NCBI GenBank assembly: GCA_021234155.1
Contig: JAJEKV010000028.1
Coordinates: forward strand, 4,612,567 to 4,676,566
Reading direction: 5' to 3'
Length of the DNA stretch: 64,000 bases
Origin: Isoetes taiwanensis
Lineage: Eukaryota > Streptophyta > Lycopodiopsida > Isoetales > Isoetaceae
Shown: in pieces, positions 13,103-22,424 of the stretch
Position numbering within the stretch: the stretch's first letter is position 1
Layout: each line of letters begins with the position of its first letter
Notes under the pieces: generated by a model
What the model was told of the DNA's origin: nothing
Databases searched by the model: none
The model's input: the letters and a program-made list of their open reading frames with translations, nothing else
Made by a program: the position numbers and the translations under genes

Positions 13103-13522
13103 CATCACTGCGCATTTTGGGTCTTTTTGGCTCAATGAAATCATGGAATAACTTTGTACTAAAGCGTACATGCACATCCGCACAAAAAGCGGGGCCCCAA
13201 CTCCGACCAGCAAGGCAAAACATGCTCGGGTCCGCGTTGAGCGGATTAAATGCTCCCCGCATCGTCATTTGCAACCCTAAAACAAATCTTTGTTTTGCTA
13301 CTCTACCAGCGAGCTTTGTAAATGCCGAAGTTCGAGTTCGAGAGTTACAACATTGATCCGCTTCCTTCAAACATCACTGCGCATTTTTCGTCTTTCTTGG
13401 CTCAATGAAATCATGGAATAACCTTGTACTAAGCCTACATGCACATCGCACAAAAAGCGGGGCCCCAACTCAGGCCAGCAAAGGCAAAACATGCTCGGTC
13501 CTGCGGTGAACGGATTAAATGT
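13103..13522. repeat. Tandem duplication, about 269-bp spacing
   Basis: A segment of about 150 bp starting CATCACTGCGCATTTT and containing GGCTCAATGAAATCATGG and AAAAGCGGGGCCCCAACT occurs at 13103-13250 and again at 13372-13522. The copies differ by small indels, some at CTG/CAG. The long minus-strand open frames over it have no recognisable domains and were not called as genes. Confidence 0.8.
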
Positions 13523-14569
13523 ACGGACTTTTTGCGGGGCTGAACAAGTTAGGGATGTCGTTGGCGGCTTGCTTTCAATATTCTCCTGACCTCGTTGCCA
13601 AGCTCGGGGCAATTTCACCACTTAAAATTTGCTCACATGTAAATAAGAATATCAACACACCTTGTTGCCTTTACCGCGGACCATGCCATGGAAACTTTGA
13701 ATATGTAGCACAAATCCGGCCGCATCATCCTCTGCCACTCCAAATCTGTTTCCACTCTATCACAAGAACATTAATTTTTTGCAAGAATGCCCTGAAATTC
13801 TATCCACGAGGCTTGCATCTTCAGCCCCTAAAATAAAAAGAGGGCTTTTGTTGTGAGCCCTTGGATGTTGGACCATTGAAAAAAAAAAGCTAAATCAACG
13901 ACTAAGAAATGGTGCACTCTAGATGTACGCATTAGTACATCCATTCGAATACGCCATGAAATCTTAGGAAAACCTTTGTGAAAAGCGTACAAAAACACAA
14001 AAAAAACCCCCTGTTATTATGCTACATATTGGAGTAAAAGATATTGTTACAAGGTCTCAAAGCTTTAAGATTATGGACAAAAAGTTTGGACAAATACTTT
14101 GCATAAATATGTTTTGCGGACATCCCATGGATTTTTGTTCAGTGGCATATGTGGCGCGAATAAAGGTATAACAATTTGAATGAATGATGTACAACCCATA
14201 TATCGGGTGCATACACTTGTTGGGGCACTATATTATGGCAAAATAATTTTTACCAAGTGCTTAACGTGCATGTATATTTGTATTTTTTGGTATTTTCTTA
14301 AAATTGTTTATGGTCTGGGAATCGTAATGGCTTAGGGCTGCGGAAAACCCTAATGTTTGATGCCACGATCTCTGTTGACGGAGAAAGGGCGATTGCTAAC
14401 TAACTCCAGCATGGAAATGGAGGAATCGAGTTTGTTACATGCAATCGTCGGGCCGATTGGGAGCAGTAATCGGGTTCTTTTAAATATGATTATGAAATAA
14501 CTTCCATAGCCAGGTCGGATTATGGCTGCCGATTGTTGTTTAGGGTAGACTAAGCATGTCCTCTTGCCC

Positions 14570-14577
14570 TATAAATT
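14570..14577 (+). promoter_or_regulatory. TATA box of copy C
   Basis: TATAAATT lies 50 bp before the ATG at 14620, at the position of the boxes in copies A and B. Confidence 0.6.
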
Positions 14578-14619
14578 GAAGCCAGCCCTGCGAAATGCTC
14601 ACCTGCCATTATTTTCAGT

Positions 14620-14958
14620 ATGAGCAAAGCTGGAAGGCCTCTTGGGACGCCCAACATGGGTCTTACAAGGGCTAAATTGTTGGAAGCTTTGAGGAGAGCA
14701 GGGATTGAACCTAGTTGTGTGCAGCCCACGAAGGCTCAGCTTCTGGAGCTTTGCAGAAGCAGAGGGTTTGATGTTAACAAAGAAAATAATATGTGCATCA
14801 AGAAATTTATCCCTATCACGCCTTGTAGCAGCATGGCAAATGGTAAAGGCAATGAGGCTGCTGGCAGCAGTAAAGTGATTGACTCTGTTCCTGATAGCAT
14901 AGAGATGGATGAAGATGATGAAGAATTGATCTCTGAAAATGAGATTCAGCAAAATCAG
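14620..14958 (+). CDS. First exon of PLE-type element, SAP-like repeat (intact copy C)
   Basis: An intact exon of 113 codons. It starts MSKAGRPLGTPNMGLTRA, then has two helix-like repeats, KLLEALRRAGIEPSCVQP and KAQLLELCRSRGF, and ends in an acidic segment (MDEDDEELISENEIQQNQ). The donor GT is at 14959 in phase 0; reading through gives only four more residues. The basic GRP start and the paired helices resemble a SAP-type or HeH-type DNA-binding module, a guess from pattern only. The exon was chosen because the same ATG, domain order and donor are kept in three copies. Later exons are not present next to this copy, so it is a fragment as it stands. Confidence 0.65.
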
Positions 14959-15109
14959 GTTCTATTTAGTTAAATTTAGTTGATGCATGTTGATTATTTT
15001 GCATATGGCATGGCTTATATGCATGGCTGCTTAACTGAATGGAAATGTTATCACAAGCTCTTTTGTTCCTATTTTTTAAGGTTACGTTGTGAGTAAAGGG
15101 CGATAAGCC

Positions 15110-15200
15110 AAGGGAAAACACTGCTTACCTGCTAGTCCATTCACATTTTACCTTTTAGGCTAACTTGTGTTTGTTGGACTGCAGGTAACCGTCTTCCCTT
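15110..15200 (+). ncRNA. Conserved 91-nt stem-loop with compensatory changes, copy C
   Basis: AAGGGAAAAC (15110-15119) pairs with GTCTTCCCTT (15191-15200) at nine of ten positions. TTACCTGC pairs with GCAGGTAA exactly as in copy A, AGTCCA with TGGACT, and TTACCT with AGG-C-TAA around a TTT loop. Relative to copy A, three outer-stem pairs changed on both sides (A-T to G-C, G-C to A-T, T-A to A-T), which supports an RNA structure under selection. Length is identical to copy A. Confidence 0.65.
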
Positions 15201-15860
15201 CTCTCACGTATTTGTGGTTGAGGTTTTGAAGGCAGCAGCTTAAGCAAACTGTTAAAATCATTTCTGGTTATTTGTAACTTGTTTAAACTAAGCATTCAGG
15301 TAATTACTACCCTCAAATTGCTTGACAAAAGAGGGATGCTGTTGGGGATTTTTGTAAGTTTTGATAAATTATTCTTCTGATTTCTGGATTATCTGTTTCA
15401 ATTAATGGCTCACTTTGTTGCACTCTATTATAAGTCCTTGTGAACTTTGTGGTTTCAAGTCTTTGCTGGAATATTAGTTGCTGAAGTTTCTTTGGTTTAA
15501 CTTTGGATGAATCAGTATATTCTTGTAATTGCTTTACCCAACATAAATAGGGTTTATTTCTAAGGGTTTCGCAAGGAATTCTAATGATATTTTTCAGATT
15601 ATGTCCTTTGTGGTATTTGAGTTGGACTATTAATGATTATGGAGTTAATTGTCTTCAGATTTCTTATGGTCTGATTGCGTTATTTGGTTATTTCAATTTA
15701 TGGTTGGTTACAAAGTCTTTGTAATATGGTTTAAAATCTTCATCCCTAAGGCTCCCCAACTTGTCTGGGACTGATAAGTCCAATAAATTCTTATGGAGTT
15801 TATTTGGATGTTTAGATTAGTCATAAGGACTTAGTCTAGGCTAGGTATATATATATATAT

Positions 15861-16169
15861 CGTCGTAACAAACGAACACGTAGCTACATATACTATTGGT
15901 GGAAACCTAACCTTTTTAAATCTAACAAAATAAAATTTTAAGATAAACTACATCTTTGCATGTTGGTAAGGTATTAGTTATCATAGCAGGTACGGTATTA
16001 CTAGTTATCATCATCGTATTATATACCTCATAGCTCAACGGATGTACCACAAAACATTGAACATTCTCATGGTGGTATATTTCATAACTTTAACGGGTGT
16101 AACAAGTCAAATAAACCCCTATCCAGTTAAATAAACCCATGTATCAAGTGTACATGCATTCTATACTAT
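15861..16169. other. Short repeat remnant, no gene
   Basis: No coding sequence. About 36 bp around 15942-15977 (AAACTACATCTTTGCATG, then TTGGTAAGGTATTAG) recur with few changes at 57291-57325. They mark a shared repeat fragment at two element junctions. Confidence 0.5.
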
Positions 16170-17533
16170 TCAAAAAAAAAAAAAAAAAATGGTCGAAAAA
16201 AAAAAAAAAAACCCGTCGTTATAAACGTCGTTCAACAACGTTTTGTGCGTCGTTTAACGACGTCCGCGGCGTCGTTAAAGCGGCGACTTGTGATTTAAAA
16301 AAGCAAAGCGGTAATCCAGCGCTTATTTTCGAGCAAGCAAAGCGGAGGGCGTTTTTGAGGCGCGTTTTTTTGCGCGGATCTACTTTGGGGTCTATTCTAA
16401 GTGTAAGACAAGCTTCATAAGGTATGTGCGGATCAACCAACTCGTTTTTTTGAATCTAAACTTGTTTTTGGGTAGATTTAGGGCTTTTTGTATTTGTTGT
16501 TTGTTCTTCCTTCAACCTTCATTCTTCTTCTTCCATTCTTGCATCCTTCTTCCATACATATTCTTCCATTCCCTTTGTCATCTTCTTCTTCGATTCTTCC
16601 TCCTCTTATACTACTTATTCCTCCTCTTATTCAAATTCTTACTCTTAATCCTCCTCTTGCGCTTCATCTTCTTCGTATTCTTCCTCCCTATTTTCGGGTT
16701 CCTCCTCTTCTTCTTAGCCTTTTCTTCTTCGGAATTCTTCCATTCTTCTTCTAATTTTTTTTTTCCATCTAAGAAGACGTCGTTAAAAGACGAGACCCTT
16801 CTTCTTTCCAAAATTTTTCCTTATTAGTTTTTTTATACTATTTCTTTCTAATCATTGAATTTTTTGTTTTGCATGTACACTCCTAGCAAAATGTGTTGTT
16901 CTTGCAAAACAACTCAAAGGATTTAAGTTTTTCAATACGCTAATAAAATACTAATGCTTTATTTAGGTTAAATTGTTATCCAAGAAGGGGACGTCATTGA
17001 AACCACCCCTCCCCCATTGATTTTCCATATTTTTTTTCCCTTTAAGTTGTTTATTTATACTAATATTTTACTAATCATTGAATTTATTGTTTTGCATGTA
17101 CACTCCTAGCAAATGCGTTGTTTGTGGAAAACAACTTTGCCACCTTGTACCAGGTAAGCATTTAATTTTTAATATGCTTAATGTATTGATTAGTGTATTT
17201 AGCTTAATTTATTGATTAATGTATTTAGCTAAAAAAATTGGGGCTTCATTTATTTTTGTATTTTTTTAATATATTTAAGCGACATCATTTAATGACGTTA
17301 AAATCTTATATTTCTTTATTGGTTAAATTCATTTTATAGGCTTTAATATTAAATGTATTAACTTCATTCATAATAAATGTATTATTATTATTTTTTTCAA
17401 TTTATAACCAAAAAACGACGTGAAGACGTCGTTATAGGCGTCGTTTATCGACTTTTTGGCGTCGTTCATCGACGTTCAAACGACGTCTGGACGTCGTAAT
17501 AGACGTCATAACAGGGCAAAGTTTTTGTAGTGA
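16170..17533. mobile_element. CACTA (EnSpm-type) transposon, right-end remnant
   Basis: The right end reads GTTTTTGTAGTG, the reverse complement of the classic CACTACAAAAAC terminus, and is followed by the 3-bp site AAG. Subterminal repeats built on GACGTCGTT and CGTCGTTTAACGACG lie at 16215-16290 and 17415-17510. The left edge is a poly(A), GTCG, poly(A) block at about 16168-16215, which also occurs in the left-end remnant at 47890-47940. The piece therefore seems truncated on its left. The interior includes a pyrimidine-rich tract (16490-16760). No transposase was found. Confidence 0.65.
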
Positions 17534-17747
17534 AGGCTGTCTGGTAGTAACACGCAATTCCTCCGTGTCCTCGTTTCTCAGTGCACTCATTGAAGACGGA
17601 GTAGCGCTGGTAACCTGGCAAATCAGGTAGCCTGTGATCAGCATGTTCCCATGTTTCCATGAGGAAGATAAGGTCCATGTCCATGGCGACGGAATTGAGA
17701 CTGTCCCCCTTCTGCCATGGGAAGCCACGGCAATTCCAGGATACCAC
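17534..17747 (-). pseudogene. LINE endonuclease, N-terminal half
   Basis: The minus-strand frame from 17747 starts MVSWNCRGFPWQ and contains METWEHADHRLPDLPGYQ and GHGGIACYYQ. These are the opening motifs of the apurinic-type endonuclease of LINE ORF2. It would nick the target DNA and prime reverse transcription. The frame is cut at 17533 by the CACTA end. The continuation of the same domain is found at 46174-47367 with the matching target-site bases, not next to this half. Confidence 0.75.
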
Positions 17748-19504
17748 GCTGAGGCACGATCCCTATTTAGTGGCGGGCATCGCCACTTCGGGTCGGTGGT
17801 AGTGGTGGTCGGGGGAGCGGAAGATGTGGATGCTGTCTTGCATTTGGGGCCCTCGAGAGGGACTCGAGGGGGGGGAGTGCACTGCATCCCTGTTTGCCGC
17901 ACAATTCCCGCATCCTTCCCGGACCAGCCCCGGCCCCTCCATGTCTGCGGCGGGTCCGACTTTGGCCAGCTCGCGCCGGGTCTCTTGCTGTCTTTGGGGT
18001 CAAGTCGATCCAGCGTCTGAAGCGCCCCCCGTCAACTTCGTACGGCGGGATGGCCACCGCTCGACCGCGCTCTCAAGCGTGAAGATGGCCAGCGGGCGTC
18101 CAGGGCCCGAATTCCATGAGACTTCGCCTTTACAATGGTCACGGGTGCTGGGAACATCATCGGTCAAGATCGTATTCGGTCGGAGGAAGTGAGATGTTCT
18201 CCCGACTCCTCCATCGAACCCCTCGCACTACCACATTTGCGGCTCTGCGTCTGTTCACGGAGTTTGGCGGGGCCGCACACGTGTGTTGGTTGAGGTGGGT
18301 GGCGGTGTGGCGCGGCACCGGGTGGTGGCTGCCGGCGTGATCTGATGTGTCCGGCAGCAGGTGTTCGGTTGGCGCCTTTGTAGGTTGGTGGGTTGGCGGG
18401 GTTGGTGTGTTCTTTCTTTGTGGTTTACGTTCTCGGGTCTGGGCTTCGGCTCTTGCGGGGCGTTGTCATGTCTTGCCATCTCCCAGCGTGCAATGGCATG
18501 TGCCGGCATGGAGGCCCCTTGCCTTCTTTGAGCAGCAGCGGCCGCCCGGCTCAGCAGCTCGATCTGCGTGCTAAATCCCCACTCCGGCGCTTCGAGTTAC
18601 GCACGGCTAGCTTCAAAGCGGCTGAACTCCTTGTCGCCACCGATGGCGGCCTCCTCAACCTCGGCGGGGAAGGCGGCTGTGCTCCTCGTCTTGCCGTGGC
18701 CTTAGCCTCCTCAACCTCGGCTTGGATCCGGGGAGCGAGTTTGAGTGTCTCTGCTCTACCGGTTCGTCCTGCGTCCCGGCTTCCCGCCAGCGCCAACCAC
18801 GGTGTCTACCGCCCCCCCTCATATCGCAAGCTCTGCCGGTATTGCTGTCTTTCAAATTGTAGCAAGCGGATGCTTTCATCGCCTATCGTGCAGCGATCCT
18901 CCAATTACGTGATGCGTCGTTTTTACGGCACCAGCTGCTGCGCAACATCAAAGATGTTATGTTCTCCACCTCTGTGGGAGGCACGCAAGGCGTGCTTTGT
19001 TGGCCTCAACCCTCGCTTTGGATGCGGCTCCAAGGTTCAAGCGGGCGGATTGCACAGTGTGGCCCGCTGTCGGGTCGGCCGGGCCTTGGCTCGGGCCTCC
19101 CTCTTCATGGAAGGCGTCTCTCCCTCGCGGGAGGCCTCTTCCTTGGTGGCCCCGCTTCATGGTCTTCCCGGAGGGGGCTCGCACTGCGTGGGGTCAACCA
19201 GGTGGTTGGTGTGTTTGGGCCTTCCAGGATGGGTTGATGTGGTGCGAGGTAGCTCACCAACCAAGTGTGGGTCCACACGGATCGTGTGCTGTGGCCATGG
19301 CTTGGGGGGTATGACTTGGGCCATGGCGAGGTCAAGCGGGGGTTTAGGTAGGCTATGGCGGGGGGCTTATCAGTCCGAGGGGCTAAGCGGCCGTGGCGGT
19401 GTGGCTTTGGCTAGGCAAGGCCAAAGAGGCGATTGGTTGGGCTATGGCAATGTCGGGTAGATGTTGGAGCCTAGCTCAACATTAATTTGTATGTTCGACT
19501 GCCC
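17748..19504 (-). pseudogene. GC-rich LINE 5' part (possible ORF1 region)
   Basis: Upstream of the endonuclease start (reading on the minus strand) the DNA is markedly GC-rich. It has minus-strand frames rich in Arg, Pro, Ala and Gln, for example RIQAEVEEAKATARRG and AASKARVEANKARLA, broken by frequent shifts. This composition fits a LINE ORF1 region, but no RRM or zinc knuckle was seen, so the call is by position. The opposite-strand open frame at 18393-19460 looks like a shadow of this composition. Confidence 0.4.
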
Positions 19505-19518
19505 AAATTAGGGTTGGG
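19505..19518. repeat. Target site duplication of retroposon, left
   Basis: AAATTAGGGTTGGG here and at 20585-20598 bracket the poly(A) element. Confidence 0.85.
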
Positions 19519-20584
19519 GATGGGTTGCTTGATGGTTCTTGGCGCAGCCCTTAAGCGCCCGTGGCTAGGGCGGCAGAGGAAGGAGGCCGCCCTCCTCTCC
19601 TCTCTTTAAAACCTTCTGCTGCGGACCTTCTTGCAGATCAAAGACCAAATAGGTGCTAGTGGGTTTTTTAGGTGCTCTCGACGATTTTGCCTTCAAAGAA
19701 TTTGCGGATCGATTTTGAAGCGGCTTCAAAGGTCTTTTGGATTGGTACGGTAAGCCACTAACATTGGCATTTTGCTCTCAATCTTTAGAAGAATGATGAT
19801 TTATATCACACGAAAGAAAGGGTTAGAGTCTATAAGGTGGAGGCGAAATTTAGCGGGAGAATCTTTAAAGAAAGACTTAGGTCTTTTGGGCGGTCTTTCT
19901 AGTTGGATCTTGGATCATTTGGTTTTTTCCCCTCCTCTTGCTCTTTCTTGCTAGCGAAAGATGCGGAGGTGTTTTTCTTGGAAGAAGTTGAGTAAATTCT
20001 TGATCTCGGATTACGGTTTATACGAGAATGTTGGGTTATTTGAGATTGCCGGGCTAGGGATCTATTGTGCGGTGATGCTTCCATATCAAGACCGGATATC
20101 ATGAGCGAGGGATTTTAGGGAGAGTTTCGGTGGTGGCCGCATGTGTCTAGCCGATTCTGGTCGGTGGCTGGCGATCCCGACAATGCAACATCTCCTTTTG
20201 ATCTCACATACGGTAATAAAATTGTATAATTTGATCATAGTTTGAAGTATGGGATTCCACGAGCACGAAGGGAGGCTGTTGGGGTTACTCTTCATCTCTT
20301 TCCATCTTCATTTCTAGTTTTGCAAGAGGTTTTTGGAGCATTCAAGATTTGTTTGTAGCTGTGGAAAATGGGTACTTGGCTCCTATAGTACTCTGTTTAA
20401 TTGAGACAGAAGAAGAGGTTGAGAGAGGCTCATGTGTTCTTTAGTTACAGACATGATTCAGATCCAGATGGGATCCTTTGTACTTAACTTATATCTGATC
20501 CATAGAGGGATCTCTGTATTGTAATTCTTCCTATCTGATTAATACAGAAACTTCTTTCCTTCAAAAAAAAAAAAAAAAAAAAAA
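19519..20584 (+). mobile_element. Poly(A)-tailed retroposon with 14-bp target duplication
   Basis: A unit of about 1.07 kb ends in a long A run (from about 20562) and is flanked by an exact 14-bp duplication, the hallmark of LINE-mediated insertion. Near its start it has GGTTCTTGGCGCAG, and later GGTAAGCCACTAAC; both have counterparts in the related element at about 39998-41189. There is no long open frame, so it is non-autonomous. It inserted into the region upstream of the LINE ORF1-like part. Confidence 0.8.
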
Positions 20585-20672
20585 AAATTAGGGTTGGGAG
20601 CAAAGGGGCTGAAAGGGGGCAAGAAGGAGGAAAGTGGCTAATAGACTCCTGGATATCTAGTGTGTACCGACT

Positions 20673-21040
20673 GCCACCAAAACCCTAGCACACAGCCCAA
20701 AAAAGTGCAGATTTGAGCACTGAAACAAAGACAAGCATGCAGGTATCATACACCATTGGAAAGCTCTCTGAACCAGCTTTCCAACAAGCCCAAGCACATG
20801 AAAATCTGACACCGGATGTGAGAGATACAGTCCGTCGAAATGTCTATAGGTTGCCACAGAAACCCTAGCACACAGCCCAGAAAAGTGCCAATTTGAACAC
20901 AGAAATGAAGCCAAGCATGCAGGTACCATACACCTTGGAAAGATCTCTGAACCAGCTTTCCAACAAGCCCAAGCACATGAAAATCTGACACCGGATGTGA
21001 GAGATATGACCGATCAAAATTCTGCCGCAAAAACCCTAAG
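20673..21040. repeat. Tandem repeats of about 175-180 bp
   Basis: Units start at 20673 and 20853 with a third partial at 21024. Each contains ACCCTAGCACACAGCCC, CAAGCATGCAGGTA and GAACCAGCTTTCCAACAAGC. Removing the retroposon puts them directly upstream of the minus-strand LINE, where 5' UTR monomers would lie. That reading is inference; an LTR fragment is the alternative. Confidence 0.75.
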
Positions 21041-22416
21041 CCCTAAGCATGAACCCGATACATGTAGTCCCCTCCATTCAAGATGGAGCCGACCCAGTAC
21101 CTTGATCAAGCAAAGGGGAGTGCCCACAATCAGACATCAGATCAGAAGAACGGATCACAAGGACGGCTGTACAGAACGAGAGATACATAGTTATTCACCA
21201 TATTTAAGTTGATAAAATTCTTTATTATGTAGCTATAAGTGGAATGTATAGAATGTATCATTTATTGCCCATAGAAAGCTTATATATGAGTTTAGTTACA
21301 CCATTTTAGTTCTATTTTTGTCCTGGATTCTGTGCCAAATCTTCTTTCGTGAAAATTGAGATCAAAGCAACTTATAGAGACTTCAAAAAATTATTAGATT
21401 ATGGCTCTTAGAGTTGACAACTTATGGCCACAAGTCTTACGTCAAAACTTAGTAAAGAAAACAATTCACAACCTTAAACAGCTTTTTTGAGCTAAATATG
21501 GTTTGACGACTTCATATAATGTCATCTAATAGCAGGGAAACATGAAAATATGCAAATCAACATGTTTTATAATAAAACATCAATTACTTTCAGTTTTAGA
21601 AACGTTTGGACCCCTTTATGCTAGAAAGTTTATACAATGCAGTTCTGGCCTGGCATAAAAACTGCTGAATTCAATAAAGTTTAGGCAATCACCACAACAT
21701 ATAAGTAAATCCATTGGCCATGAAATTCTCCATAGCTATAAAGAATCAAGTGAAGATTTCAAAAGTGGTGGTATCTTATGAAATGGAAATTTCTCTTGTT
21801 AGATATCTGGGTTTAAGTGACAAAGGGTATGCTGGACCAATTCTGGTGGATGAACCCAGGATAGTTCCAGTAACAACTCTAGTGTTAAGCATATATTTAT
21901 TTCGCTACTGATTTGTATTGACCACAGTAATGACAGGAAATGATAAGTTATAGCGCTTAATTTTCTGACTTGACTACCTGAATTTTGTTATGTTATTCTG
22001 ATTGTAAAATTCCCAGATATTATAAAGGGTGCCCAATCCTTCACGGTATATATAGAATTGGAGCAATCATCTTCTGCTTCTATCATTGCTTTCATTCCTT
22101 GTTGCATTGCAATTGCTAGTTCCATCCCATTTGCAAGGTTATTATAAAATCTTTCCATCATAGTCTTTGTCTAAATCTATCATATGTTAAGGTAAGCATG
22201 TATCCCTTAAACATCAGATGCAAGTTATTTAATGGCATGTTTGATGCCAGTTATGAAGTTTAAATGCAGGAGCTATCAGGCTTCAGAACAGGCTATCAGG
22301 CAGCACCATATGGTTGGCATGCAAAGATTAGCCATATCTCTTGGCACAGGGACTTTAAATACTGGCGAGCTTGTTTTTCAAACTCAGAGCTGCTCTGTAT
22401 CATAGTTTTATATACA
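21041..22416. other. No gene recognised; diverged low-copy repeat
   Basis: AT-rich. The stretch 22175-22268 (AAGGTAAGCATGTATCCCTT onward) recurs at 27575-27665 and in part near 28030-28090, so the DNA on both sides of the hAT element belongs to one duplicated unit. No coding motif was recognised. Confidence 0.45.
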
Positions 22417-22424
22417 GATTACAC

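Larger units (their letters stand above)
14300..15860 (+). repeat. PLE 5' module, diverged copy C
   Basis: This copy shares with A and B only the functional landmarks: AACCCTAATG upstream, a TATA box, an ATG exon with the same protein pattern, a donor after AAAATCAG, the stem-loop and a terminal GCTAGG plus TA run at 15846-15860. Most intron sequence has diverged, so it is a separate subfamily. The left boundary is uncertain. Conservation of exon and stem-loop against a diverged background points to selection on both. Confidence 0.6.

Noticed and set aside
12903-13621. Minus-strand open frames of 155 and 84 codons
   Set aside because: They cover the two units of a tandem duplication but read it in inconsistent ways and have no recognisable domain.
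18393-19460. Long plus-strand open frame of 355 codons
   Set aside because: GC-rich composition opens all frames here. The opposite strand carries LINE-like sequence, and no domain pattern is visible on the plus strand.
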